DNA from: Symbiodinium natans
Taxonomy: Eukaryota; Sar; Dinophyceae; Suessiales; Symbiodiniaceae
DNA: 64,000 bases
Assembly: GCA_905221605.1 (NCBI GenBank)
Contig: CAJNDS010000102.1
Span: forward strand, 1 to 64,000
Reading direction: 5' to 3'
Shown: positions 22,565 through 34,566 of the stretch, piece after piece
Layout: every line of letters starts with the position of its first letter
Numbering within the stretch: the stretch's first letter is position 1
Notes under the pieces: model-generated
What the model saw: the letters and a program-made list of their open reading frames with translations, nothing else
Databases searched by the model: none
Told to the model about the DNA's origin: nothing
Program-made: the position numbers and the translations under genes

Positions 22565-25500
22565 GTGGGTGTTCGAGCTACAAGGTGAGCCTTCGAGCAA
22601 ACCCTCCATCCCCTGAAGCCTGAGACCCTAAACCCCTAAGACCTAAATCCTTAGGGTTTAGAGTCTGGGGTTTAGGGCTTAGGGCTTAGGGTTTCGGGAA
22701 TCCTTAACACCCTAAACCCCAATCTCTAAGCCCTAGGCTCCAAACCGTGTAACCCTACGAAACACCCGAAAATTCCCTCTAAATCCATGAGCACGCTTGC
22801 CCCTTTAGATCTGCCAATGCAACGCAGCAAATCCTGAAAGCCGACACCCCCCCCCCCCCCCCCCCGCCTACACACAGCCTTACAAGTTGCCCTACAAGAG
22901 TTTATGGTTCGTATACCCGTTAAGGGTTTAGGCTGAGGGTTTATGGTACAGGGATTGTAGTCGTCTACGGTATATGCTCCCAAGTTAACCCTAAACGCTA
23001 AACCCTAAACCCTAAACCCTAAACCCTAAACCCTAAACCCTAAACCCGAAACCCTAAACCCCCAAAGGCCTTGGCAGTGGGTGAAGTGGCGGGCGCGGAG
23101 TTTTGGGTGTTCGAGGCGCTCGACGAATTCCAGCCGAACCGGACGACCTTCGGCGGCTGAGTATTGCCCGAAGCCCTAAGCCCTAAGCCCTAAGCCCTAA
23201 GCCCTAAGCCCTAAACCCTAAACCCCAAACCCTAAACCCTAAACCCTAAGCCCTAAGCCCTAAACCCTGAACCCTATACCCTAAACCCTAAACCCTGAAC
23301 CCTATACCCTAGACCATAAACCCTATGCCTCCGAGGATCCAATCATTGTGTCCGGTGTTGCAATACCCCAAGCATTCGGTGCCCTGGAAGTAAAGGGTCG
23401 CAACTTGAGGGTCCGACTTAGGGTTTGGGTTGATGTATAAGTATTTAAAACTATTTGGTGATTTGGGGTTTAGGGTTTAGGGTTTGGGGTTTGGGGTTTA
23501 GGGTTTAGGGTTTAGGGTTTAGGGGAATTTGGCCCGATCATGAACAGTATGTAAGGTCCATGGGATGTTGGGGGTTCGGACTACTTACGACCTGAAAACA
23601 TCCATAGTAGTGGCTGAAGATAAAGCCCTAAACCCTCTCAACCTACAGGTCCCATACCCAGGGGTCGGACCCACCGGACCCAGCTTTATCAAACCTGAAG
23701 ACGAAAACATAACCCCTGGACCCTAAACGCTAAACCCGATGTCAAAACCCTGGAAGACCCCTACCTGCTGGCTCTTAGTCGGGAATGAAGGAATTGGGTT
23801 CCCCAAAGCCCCATATGGAGACCTTTCAAAAAGCGGTTCCGCGAGTGCCTAAATCCCTCATTCCCTGCTAAGAACAGTAAGTTTCAAAACCCAAACAACC
23901 CAAAACGCCGCACAAAACAGGATGAAAAGGCGCCCTGGAGGTTCAGAAGTTGAATTTAGGGTTTAGGGTTAACTTCGTAGCCCAGTACCCATATTACAAC
24001 AAGGGTACCCGAACCTTGAACCCAAACAGGGCCAAAGGGTACTGGGCTGCCAAGTTAGGCTTTTTGGGTTCCCGGCCAAAGCTGTACAGTCGTCGTGGCT
24101 CTCCTTCTGCCTGGCACGCTTCACCAGGGCCTCTGCGTCAGGGTCTGGGGCCTAAAAATGAGCCACCCTCAGATTTCAGGGTTAGGGTTTAGGTTAGTTT
24201 AGGGTTAGGGTTTATATAAGAGTTACCCTTGAACGTAAACCCCTAAACCTCAGCCGTAGGTGTAGCCCCACACCCCCCCCCTCCTGCCGCTGCCCTCTGA
24301 AGGCTCCCAAAGTCCGAAATCCCGATGGCCTAACTCCCTCTGAACCCTCTAAACCGCCCAAGACCTAAACCCCAAACCTTCAGGCGGGCCTTTCCTCATG
24401 ACCCACCCCCCGCCCCCCCAAAGCCCCTGAACCCAAAACTCCCCAAAGCAAAGCCGAGGTCTGCGTTGAAAGGACCTTCGAATCATAAAGGCTGGGTTTA
24501 GGGCTTAGGCCTTAGGAAGGTTGAGGGTTTAGGGTGTAGGGCTTAGGGTTTCTGTTTTTGCATGGGCTTCCGAAAATGTTTAAGGGTTTTGAGTGGGTTT
24601 TTATACCACTTTGATCGGGTTTGTGCAGGGTCTAGATAGGGATCGTCGAATCATAGGGCTTGTAGGGGCCTTGAAGGAATGAACGGTGACCATGTTTAAA
24701 ACACGCGGGTTTTTAACTTCAGACTGCTGAAATGCATCTCGGCCATTTTCCCTGAATGTATTTAACTTTGATGCTCGGTAACAGAAACAAACTTAGCAAA
24801 GAATGCTTAATTTGAAAATAGGCTCCCCGCAAAAAAAGGCACAGCTTGGGAGTTGAGATCCGTCTGACGGGGTCCATGAGAACCCTCTCCCCAGTCGGCA
24901 CACAGCTCCAAAAGTGTTTCACGCTCCAAGTGTTTCACGCCTGCAGGATGGGGTCGGATGCTTGCGAGGATGGGAGGAAGGGCCCCAGGCCGGTCAGGTT
25001 GCATCGACTTGCAACGATTATGCCCACGTCGCCGACGCGATGTTGGGCGAGAAATCCACGATGTACCGTTCCAAGCACTGCTGCTCAACAACCACCCATC
25101 GGCAACAAAGTCACCAACCCTTCTTTTCCACACGGCGTGTAGCTGCAGCGCCTGCAACGCCAGATTGATGGAAGCTGACGGGTTGGCCGACCCGAGCCGT
25201 TGCCACAGGTTCTTTTGACGGAGAACTGTGTTGGCCACCAAGACACCCAGAGACCCACCCGAGAGTAACACAAGGGTCGGGTCGGGGAGTGGCTCAGTGA
25301 CCTGGCCGCTCGGCACACCATGTACGTGGCCAGCACGCGCAACATCCGGCTGTGCACAGACAGACATCACTGAGCGTCTGCTCAAATCTTTGCATGGCTG
25401 GGCTGTGAAAATGTTGTAGTTGCACCTTGCCACCCGGTCACGTGCCAGGCGTGGTTGCTTTAACGGCGTGAATGCACTGATTACGCCCAGCAGTCCAATC

Positions 25501-28500
25501 CCGTATCAGAAACACTGTTGCCGCCAAAACCAAGTAGCGGACGTTGGACGACCTGTAGGCCATTGGCAGCTTTTTCTGCCACTGGGGCGATGCACCCTCG
25601 GGTGGCATGGGCCCCATGGACTGCTGCTCTTCAGAAGAGAGTTCTGAAGTTTAAAAAAAGATGACCCCTGGGACGTAGAACGAATAAAACATGAGAATTA
25701 GTGAATGAAAGGAAAAGACTACATTTAATGAGTGTCTTAATGCCTGAATGAAAGAATCCTGCAAAAACCGTGGATGAACGAGCCCGCGAGGTAAAAATAA
25801 TAATTTGCTAAGGGGCAAATGTGGTGCCCATACAAAATGTATCCCTTTGCCCGAGCTATGCTCTGAAGCCCTAAGTCCCCCTCCCCGCCCCCCCAAGTGC
25901 GCTCATCCCTAAACCCTAAACCCTAAACCCTAAACCCGAAACCCGAAACCCTAAACCCTAAACCCGAAACCCTAAACCCCAAAACTGCGAGCCTCGGCCG
26001 CCTTCTCCTCGCCCGCCCCCTCCTGGAGCTTCTGCCGCACCAGGGCAACCTCCGGTTTAAGGTGCATATGGGTTTAGGGTTTAGGGTTTAGGGTGTAGGG
26101 TTTAGGGTTGGGGGTTTAAGGTCTAATGTTTATTTAAGGTGTACAGGGTTTGGGGGTTCAAGGATTCAAGGTTTTAAGGAGTTTAGGGGTTTAAGAGGTT
26201 TAAGGGGTTTATAGGGTTTACAGGATTTAGGGGCACCCCTTAAGGATCTGGAGCGTGCTTGAAGGGATCCCGTCAGGGTACAACCTTACCGATAAGAGAT
26301 TAGCTAGGGTTTTAGGGTTCCGGGTGCAGGATTTCAGGTTTAGGGCTTATCCCTTGAACTTGGAGCCTCACATTCCTAAAGCCTCCCGCAGCCTGCGCCC
26401 TAATCTTCAAGCCCAAACTCTTCACATGCTCTGCTTGCCCCTGATCTCCCCCTAAAAGCCCCAGGCCCAGTAAGCTCTTCCGTAACCCTCCCCCCCCCAA
26501 AAAAAATTTTCTGAAATTTACTGAAAACCCTGAAGGCCCCCAAACACCAAAAGCCCCTCGCGCCGACTCTTTGTCGGTCATGACGTCCCAGATGCCATCG
26601 GTGGCCAAGATCGCGAACCTGGGGGGGATCAGCCTATCGTTCTCCAGAAAAGTCGACCCCCAAACAAAACCCAAACTCGGGTGCTTAGGGTTTAGGGTTT
26701 CGGGCTTACAGGGCTTAACATAACTCTGCGGCGTTTTGATTTTTGCAGCATGGGCAATTGCCCTCTTCCACTCTGTCAACAAAAACAACGATGTCCTAAA
26801 CCCTGAACCCTAAAACCTAAACCCTAACCCTAACCCTAAACCCTAAACCCCAAACCCCAAACCCCAAACCCTAAACCCAGTCCATGTCGGGATCTCAAGC
26901 CACAAATGCGCACTGTGGCTCCATGGTGGTCTCCATCCAACAAATCAACACTCTGCTCTCCAACACACAAAGGGTTTAGGGTTTAGGGTTTAGGGTTTAG
27001 CGTTTAGGGTTTAGGGTTACATACCACAGGTGCGGCGGGGTTCAGGTTCCCTCCTCAACCTAGACCCCCAAATTACTACTTGTCCAACAGGTTGCATTGA
27101 TGGGGGAGCTGTGCCAGTTTAGGGCTTGGGGTGTGCCGGCCAGCAATAGTGTCCACTTATCAGGCATAGGGGGAGGGCCGGGGAAGGGCGGGGGGGGGGG
27201 GGGTGGTGCTCTTAAGAATTCCAAACACCTGAAACCTTATACGATCATCGCTTTAGAGTTTTGGCATGGAATGCTCGTGGCAACCGGGACACTCATCTTC
27301 ATCCCAATCCACCTGCAACAGGCGATTAAGGGGAACGATGGGGGTGCAGGATAGAAGGTTGGGTGCAGGATTAGGAACTCTAAGGGTAGCTACATGGCCC
27401 CTTCGTATGGGCCCTTATAACTGAAAAGGGTATCCCTTAAACCCCCCTTACAAACCCTATACAAAATCAGGGCTCGCACATCAGAACCCTTGAGAGGATA
27501 GGGACCATGTTAAGGGCCGATGAAACTAACCTCAGAAGGAACCCTGCGCCCAGTAAGGGGCATGCTGCAACGTTAGGGATTCGGTCCGGATTCGGGTCTA
27601 AGGGATCAGGTTTGGGCAAGGTTTAGGTTCAAGGGTGTTGAGTGTGGGAGCGGGAACGCTAAACCCTAAACCCTAAACCCCGTGCCACACCCCTGGCTTA
27701 GGGTTTAGGGTCATGTCCCGCCTTAAGCCCTAAATCCCTAGACCCACTAAACCCAAAGCGCGACCTTGGAGTCCGGTTTATGGTTCATGTACCCTAATTA
27801 ATAGGCATGCATTAGAATAGCGCGGGGTATCTGACCCCCAGTTTTAAGGCTCATGTGGTCTTCAAGGCCTAACCTAAACCCTAAACCCTAAAACCTCATT
27901 AAGCCCTAAACCCTACAAACTCCAAAAAGCCCCGAGCCCCGCCTCATGGACGGTGATCTCAGGCTCCGCGCTGACGATATCAGGCCCTGAGAACGAGATT
28001 ACGAGTGCCGAGCCCACCGATCAACCCTGAGCCCTAAACCGGGCTTAGGGTTTATGATTTAGGGTTCACCCCCCTGGTTCCTAGTAGAACTACCCTTTTT
28101 TGGCACTATAGAGGCCCTCATTCCCGCATTCCCGACTAAGAACCATAAACCTTGAAGCCACTAAAGCGCACAATCCCGCGGTTAGGGGAAGGGGAGGCTT
28201 GGGACTTAAGGTTATAGTTAGGGTTTAGGGTTTAGGGTTTAGGGGTTTAGGGGTTTAGGGGTTTAGGGTTTAGGGTTTAGGGTTTAGGGTTTAGGGTTTA
28301 GGGTTTAGGGTTTAGGGTTTAGGGTTTAGGATCTGAAGGGTCTTAGTGGTGCAGGGTTAGGGTGTGGGGTCCTGAGGTCCTAGGGTCGTAGGAAAAAGGA
28401 GCAGGCGGAATCTATACACATGTACACACACTCACCTAATAACAACAATACAGACCCTACCTCACCCTAAACCCCAAACCCCAAACCCTAAATCCTAAAC

Positions 28501-31500
28501 CCTAAACCCCGAAACCCTTCCCTATGTACCCCCTGGATACCCCCTAAGGTCTCTTATAAGGGTTCCTCCTTTCGTTCTTTGATACACTCGACCCTAACCG
28601 AAACCTACCTTTTTGTGGGTTCCTAACAACCTGCAAAAGGGGTCTTAGAGCAATAACCTACAATAGCCTTTGTGCACTTAAGATAAAGCCTGATCCATAA
28701 ACCCTAAACCCCAAACCCTAAACCCCTTCCGCGTGCACAAGAAGGGAATCATGCGCTTTAGCCTATGGTGTTTTGCTCTTGACGTCTTGCAAAGCTCTTA
28801 CAAAAAGTTCTCGAGTTGGGGGCTTCTAGAGTAGTCTCAGATTTAGTCTTCCAAGTGTGGGCCCTTCAAGTGGGTCCCTTGTTATATAACTCTTTCTTTT
28901 CTACACTACATAGGGATAATGCTAAGGGCCCACGGTTGGAACCTTAGGTTGGAGGTCTTAGGGTAGTTGCATGGTCCCTTAGCGAGGAAGCTTCCCCCAA
29001 GCTTGTGGTTGGGGGAAAGAAAATACCCTAAACTAAACCCTAAGCCCAGTGTACTAGCTTGTATTAAACCCTAAACCCTAAACCCTAAACCCTAAACCCT
29101 AAACCCTAAACCCTAAACCCTAAACCCTAAACCCTAAACCCTAAACCCTAAACCCTAAACCCTAAACCCTAAACCCTAAACCCTAAACCCTAAACCCAAA
29201 CCCTAAACCCTAAACCTTGAAGTCACACTAGCCACTAGCCCAAGAATAACCCATGTCATGCCCTCAGACACTAGAAGCATCCAAAACTACGCCAAGCGAC
29301 CGATCTTTTGTTCAATAGGCCAGCCCCTATAAGCCCTAATTCCCTGAGGACCAAATGAACCCGAAAATTGGGGGTCATATACCCTACTCTAATACTATTC
29401 CGATTAAGGTATGAGAACCATAAACCCTTTTAGGCTCATTTGGTTCCCAAGGTTAACCCCGAAACTGCCGCCCTGCGCTGCGCCCTGGCCTTTGAAATCC
29501 TTGTCGCCGAAACTCCGCGACACCGCCAGGCCGGCAATCTTGCTCAGGATTCCTGGATTTGGGTTTAGGGTTTAGGGTTTAGGGTTTAGGGTTTAGGGCT
29601 TAGGGCTTAGGGTTTAGGGTTTAGGGTTTAGGGTTTAGGGTTTAGGGTTTAGGGTTTAGGGTTTAGGGTTTAGGGTTTAGGGTTTAGGGTTTAGGGTTTT
29701 AGGGTTTAGGGTCGATGGGACCTTTTACGGGAATGTAGGGGGGAGGGGGCTATAGGGTCGTGGGGCTGCGTATGCTTGAACTTGGGGTTTAAGGGGGGCC
29801 GGGGGGGGGGGTTGGGGCTTGATCTCATGTTGGAGCACAACGCTCACCAAACGAAACCCGAAACCACAAAGCCATCAGCCTTCAGGGTTTGGGGTTTAGG
29901 GTTAGGGCTTAGGGCTTAGGGCTTAGGGCTTGGGGCTTAGGGCTTAGGGCTTAGGGCTTAGGGTTTAGGGTTTAGGGTTGAGGGTTCAGGGTTTAGGGTT
30001 CAGGCTTTAGGCTTCAGCCTCCGTGTGGACCAAATGAACCCTAAAAGGGCTTGTGGTTCATGTACCCGAAAAGCGAGTACCCTAAGGGTCCATGCACCTT
30101 ACTATCATGTACTTGGGCCCTAAAGTCCCTAAATAAGAGGTACTTTAAGGCCCAAGTATGCCATATTTAGGTACATGGGCGCTTAGGGTTATAGTACCAT
30201 AGGGTGCATGACCCCAGTCTCGGGGTTCATCCTCGTCCCCAAGGTCTCAGCCCTCCAGCCGAAACCCTGAACTCTGAAAGATGGGAGCCCTAAACATGGC
30301 AACCCCAAACCCTAAACCCACCGGGAAGCTCGCACTAAACCCTAAACCCAAAACCAGCGCCAAACCCTGAACCCTAAACCCCAAATCCCAAACCCTAAAC
30401 CACCCAAAGCCCCGAAAGCTTTCTGCCTGTACTAAAAGCCCAGAAAGCCTCAAGCCCTCGTGAGATGGGGCTCTGCGGTTTTGGGTCTATGGTTTAGGGT
30501 ATTTAGGGATTTCCAAAAAAGGCTAAATCAAGCCTCCAGGTACACCCCTAGAACCTGCACGAACGGCTCGGGGTCACCCAAAAGGCCTCTAACCGCCCAG
30601 CAGAGGCATATCTAGAGTCCATCCGATCCCGAAAGCTCACCCTAAACCCTAATCCCTAAACCGTTTAGGTCTCACGGTTAAGGCCACACCCAGGGCCCCG
30701 GCGCTTCTTCTGGGGAAGCACCGCCCGCCAGACGCCGGCCACTTCCACCACACCGCCATCCGCAGCCTCCGCGCGAGGCGGGTGGAAGCCGAATCGTCGG
30801 TTTCTGGGCTGGTTTGGGGTTTAGGGCTGGTCTGGGGTTTAGGGCTGGTTTGGGTTTAGGGCTGGTTTGGGGATGGATGATGCTCGAATAGACTGCAATG
30901 AAGGGCCTTCGAATCTAGAAGACTCAGGGGCGCTGAGGCTACTACTGGCTTAGGGTCTAGGGTTTCGGGGCTTTAGGGTGTCGGGCTTTGGGCTTTGGGC
31001 TTTGTATGAAGTATGGCTTTCATTTCTAGTCTCCCCCAAAATAACACCAATCACTCATCGACATTTGTAAGGAACCTGCACGCATTAAAGCCCTAAAGAG
31101 CGAAAACCCCAGGGAAAGCCCCGAAACCCCAAACCCCAAAACTCCACTGAACCTAGAGGAAAAGCCCGAAATCCGAAGCCTCTAAATGCTCAGACCTAGA
31201 CTCCCCTAAACCCTAAACCCTAAACCCTAAACCCTAAACCCTAAAATGGGTCCCTGATGACCTCGATTCGCTTCTTCTCAGCTGGCAGGTTCGGCTTATG
31301 GTCCTTCCGACGTCGGTTCTCTTATTTTGTTTTCGTTGGGGGGGGGGGGGGGGGGGGGGGGGGTTAGGGTTTAGGGTTTAGGGTTTAGGGTTTAGGGTTT
31401 AGGGTTTAGGGTTTAGGGTTTGGGGTTTGGGGTTTGGGGTTTGGGGTTTAGGGTTGAGGTTTTAGGGTTTGGGGTTTAGGGTTTAGGGTTACAGGGAGTA

Positions 31501-34500
31501 TTTTCAGGGTTTGGGGCTTGAGGTTGTAGGGTTGTTGCAGAGCCGGACCCTTATTCACTAAGAGGTTTAGGTTTCGGCTTGGATTTATTTAGGTAGGGTG
31601 TAGAGTTTGGGGCTTAGGGCTGAGGGCAAGTGATAGGCGTGTGAACAAGATAGAAGCTCCAACGCTCGGAGCCCTAAAGCAAAGACTCCAGCTATACAGG
31701 ATACACGGGAGGGTTGTTCGAAACCATGGTTCACTTGGGTGTTTGTGTACCTTAAGCACGGGGTCCGAAATCCAGAGGCAGTCAGAAGTAGCAACAAAAG
31801 CTAGGAAACCTGCCGACGCAGTGTCTTTAAGCTCCGTGTGGCGCAGGTCTACTTCGCAACACCAAACCCGAAACCCTAAACCCCTTTGGACTAATGAACC
31901 TTAGAAAGTCCCCTAAACCCTAAACCCTAAACCCTAAACCCTAAACCCTAAACCCTAAACCCTTAACCCTAAACCCTAAACACTACAAACCCTAAGCCCC
32001 GAAAATCCTCTGTAAGACGTATGGCCGTGCCGCCGCCGGTGCCTACAGCAGCGGAGGCTTTCGGGCTGAGGTTGGCCTTAAAAATCCGAAGCCTACCGTT
32101 TGGTAGCTAAACCCTAAACCCTAAACCCTAAACCCTAGGTCCCCCAACTCGTGGTCTCTTTGATTGAAACCCCCCCCCCCAGTATTGCATGGGCTTGTGG
32201 TTCAAAGGTGTGGGCTTAGGGTGCCGAAATAAGGAATTTTGGGGTTCTAAGGTTTTTAGCTTGAGGCCAGAAATCGGGGTAGCGCCTCCAGGCGTGGCGC
32301 TTCTATGATGGGGTTCAGGGGCATGTGGCCGGGGGTTTCGAGTTGCACCCTTGGAGATTTCCAAGAATTCCTGCTGTGCCCAGTCCCCCCCCTAAAAAGA
32401 AAGGTACAGGTTGACCGACCCTCTGCCCTGAAGCCTGAACTCCTGCACCCTTATGCCGAAACCCGGCACGCTGCAGCCGTCACATATGAACCCCCAAACC
32501 TCTGCCTGACGGGTGATTGTAGATGGGGGTGATTAGTTGAAGGGCTCTATAGGTTGTGGGTCTTGCAGACTTTTGGGATCATGGCTACCATTTGCTGAAG
32601 AACCCCCCCCCCCCCCCCACCACCAAAAAAAACAAAACAAAAACAACATACATATGTATATATAGGTATACATATATATATATATATACATATATGTACA
32701 TATATATAAAGCAGCAATAGTCATGCAAGTAAAAATAACAATGATCCCTATATTTGCCTTACAAGATTTTTTTGATTTCTTGCTGGGGCTCTTCAGCAAA
32801 GAGTACGTAGATGCTCTATGGGGCTCTACCTGTAGCCGCCCCAAAAACGACATCCGTAACGTTCTTCCCATGCTTTCCTTAGTGTGAGTTCTGAAAATTA
32901 TTGTCGCCATTTTTGTGTACCCTAAATGTTCGGGCCGCCTTATCATCGTAACCCTAAAAGGGGCCCTCATTTAGAGAGGTGAGCTTATGTGTGTCTTTTA
33001 GAACCTGTGCAGATGCTTTTGGGCTACAAGCACGGTCCCAGCATTGAAGGCACAGGGTTGGGATGAATCCTACACCCTAAACCCTAATCCAACCCTAAAC
33101 CCTAAACCCTAAACCCTAACCCCTGAACCCTAGTTAGTACAAGGGGGAACATCCCAAGCGGTTTCTAGGCTTCAGCCCTCAATACGCCAAGGCCGATGCA
33201 CAGGACGGCTCGTGAATCTCCACCTCTGCGAGGCGGTGGCTTTGGGGGCTTGGGGTTTAGGGCTTAGGGTTTGGGGCTTCTGGTTTATTGTTTAGGGTTT
33301 TAGGCTTTTAGCCGTTAAGGTTTGGGGCTTGGGGTTGCGGAGGGGGGGGGGGCTTTGAGGCTTGGGGCTCTAGAGTCAGCCCTAAGCCCTAAAAGCATAA
33401 TCCCCATTTTTGTTTTTCGTCAAGCATCAATCGCTGTCCTGGATCGGTACGAGGCTGTAGGTAGGTTTCTCGGGTGTTCGGGCTTCAGGTTTCAAGATTT
33501 GGAGGCTTTGGCGCTGTTGGGTTCTGGATTTCGGCTGTCGATGGAAAGAGCCCCCAAGACTCAGACTCTTGTGACCAGCCCCAAACGGCTCCAAAAAGAA
33601 TGCCCTCGCTGATCACCAGCAGCTGAGAGACCTTCAAAACCCGAAACCCTAAACCCTAAACCCGAGGCCCTAAACGCTAAACCCTAAATCCTATAAGCCC
33701 TAGGCCCTAAACCCTACAGCCCTAACCGTGCGCCCGTAGGGCCAAAGACCTGCTGACACTACGTGGCGCCTCACTCGAACCAAGGTTCCACGCCTCCCTA
33801 GCCCCTAAACTCTAAACCTTGAACCCTAAACATATTCCCTCACCCTACCCTAAACCCCTAAACCCCTAAACCCCTGAACCCTGAACACCCTAAACCCTTA
33901 ACCCTTAACCCTTAACCCTAAACCCTAAACCCTAAACCCTCCACCCCTGCTCAAAGCACACGAGGTCCGGGCAGTTGGCCATAAACAGCCGCAGCCGCAT
34001 CTGCTCGTCAGGGCCGAATACAGTCATGGTGCAAGCCTTGCAGGTCCAGAAGGCTCAGGGATTCTGCTTATTATTGGTATTATGTTGTTCTTCATCATTA
34101 TGAATCATTGTTTGTTTATTATGAGAAAGGTTCTTACTAGTGTTATTCTTCATTATCAAGTGCTTTTGGTAAGTGTGCTTACAAATATTGCAAAGACTAG
34201 TGGAAACCATATTTATAATCATGGCAATATCGAGAATACTGATGATTATAACCCATTATTGTAGTAGGGTTTGGCTTAGGGCCTTTGTGTTCAAGCGTCC
34301 TTGAGTGCATCCTCTGTAGCTCTTGTGTTGCTAAGCCTGAAAACCTGCCTAAACGAAGAACTCCCCCCCCCCCCCCCAGATGCTTGAAAGGGTTCATAGG
34401 GTTCGGGTTTAGGTTGTGGCCCTCAACCCTAAACCTTAAACCCTGAACCCCAGAGCCTCAAAAGACCCACGTTCAAACCGCGACGGGGTATTGTACAGGG

Positions 34501-34522
34501 TTTAAAAAGGGCCCTGAAGTGT

Positions 34523-34566
<44 letters not shown>

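Noticed and set aside
23065-23160. Plus-strand reading AEFWVFEALDEFQPNRTTF
   Set aside because: The minus-strand reading VVRFGW continues the phosphatase domain in phase after DDCTAL, so the plus reading is taken as a shadow.
33725-33765. Segment reading SRSLALRAHG as the PP2C GDSR exon
   Set aside because: The segment at 33194-33223 encodes the canonical GDSRAVL and closes phase on both sides. Including this one breaks phase.
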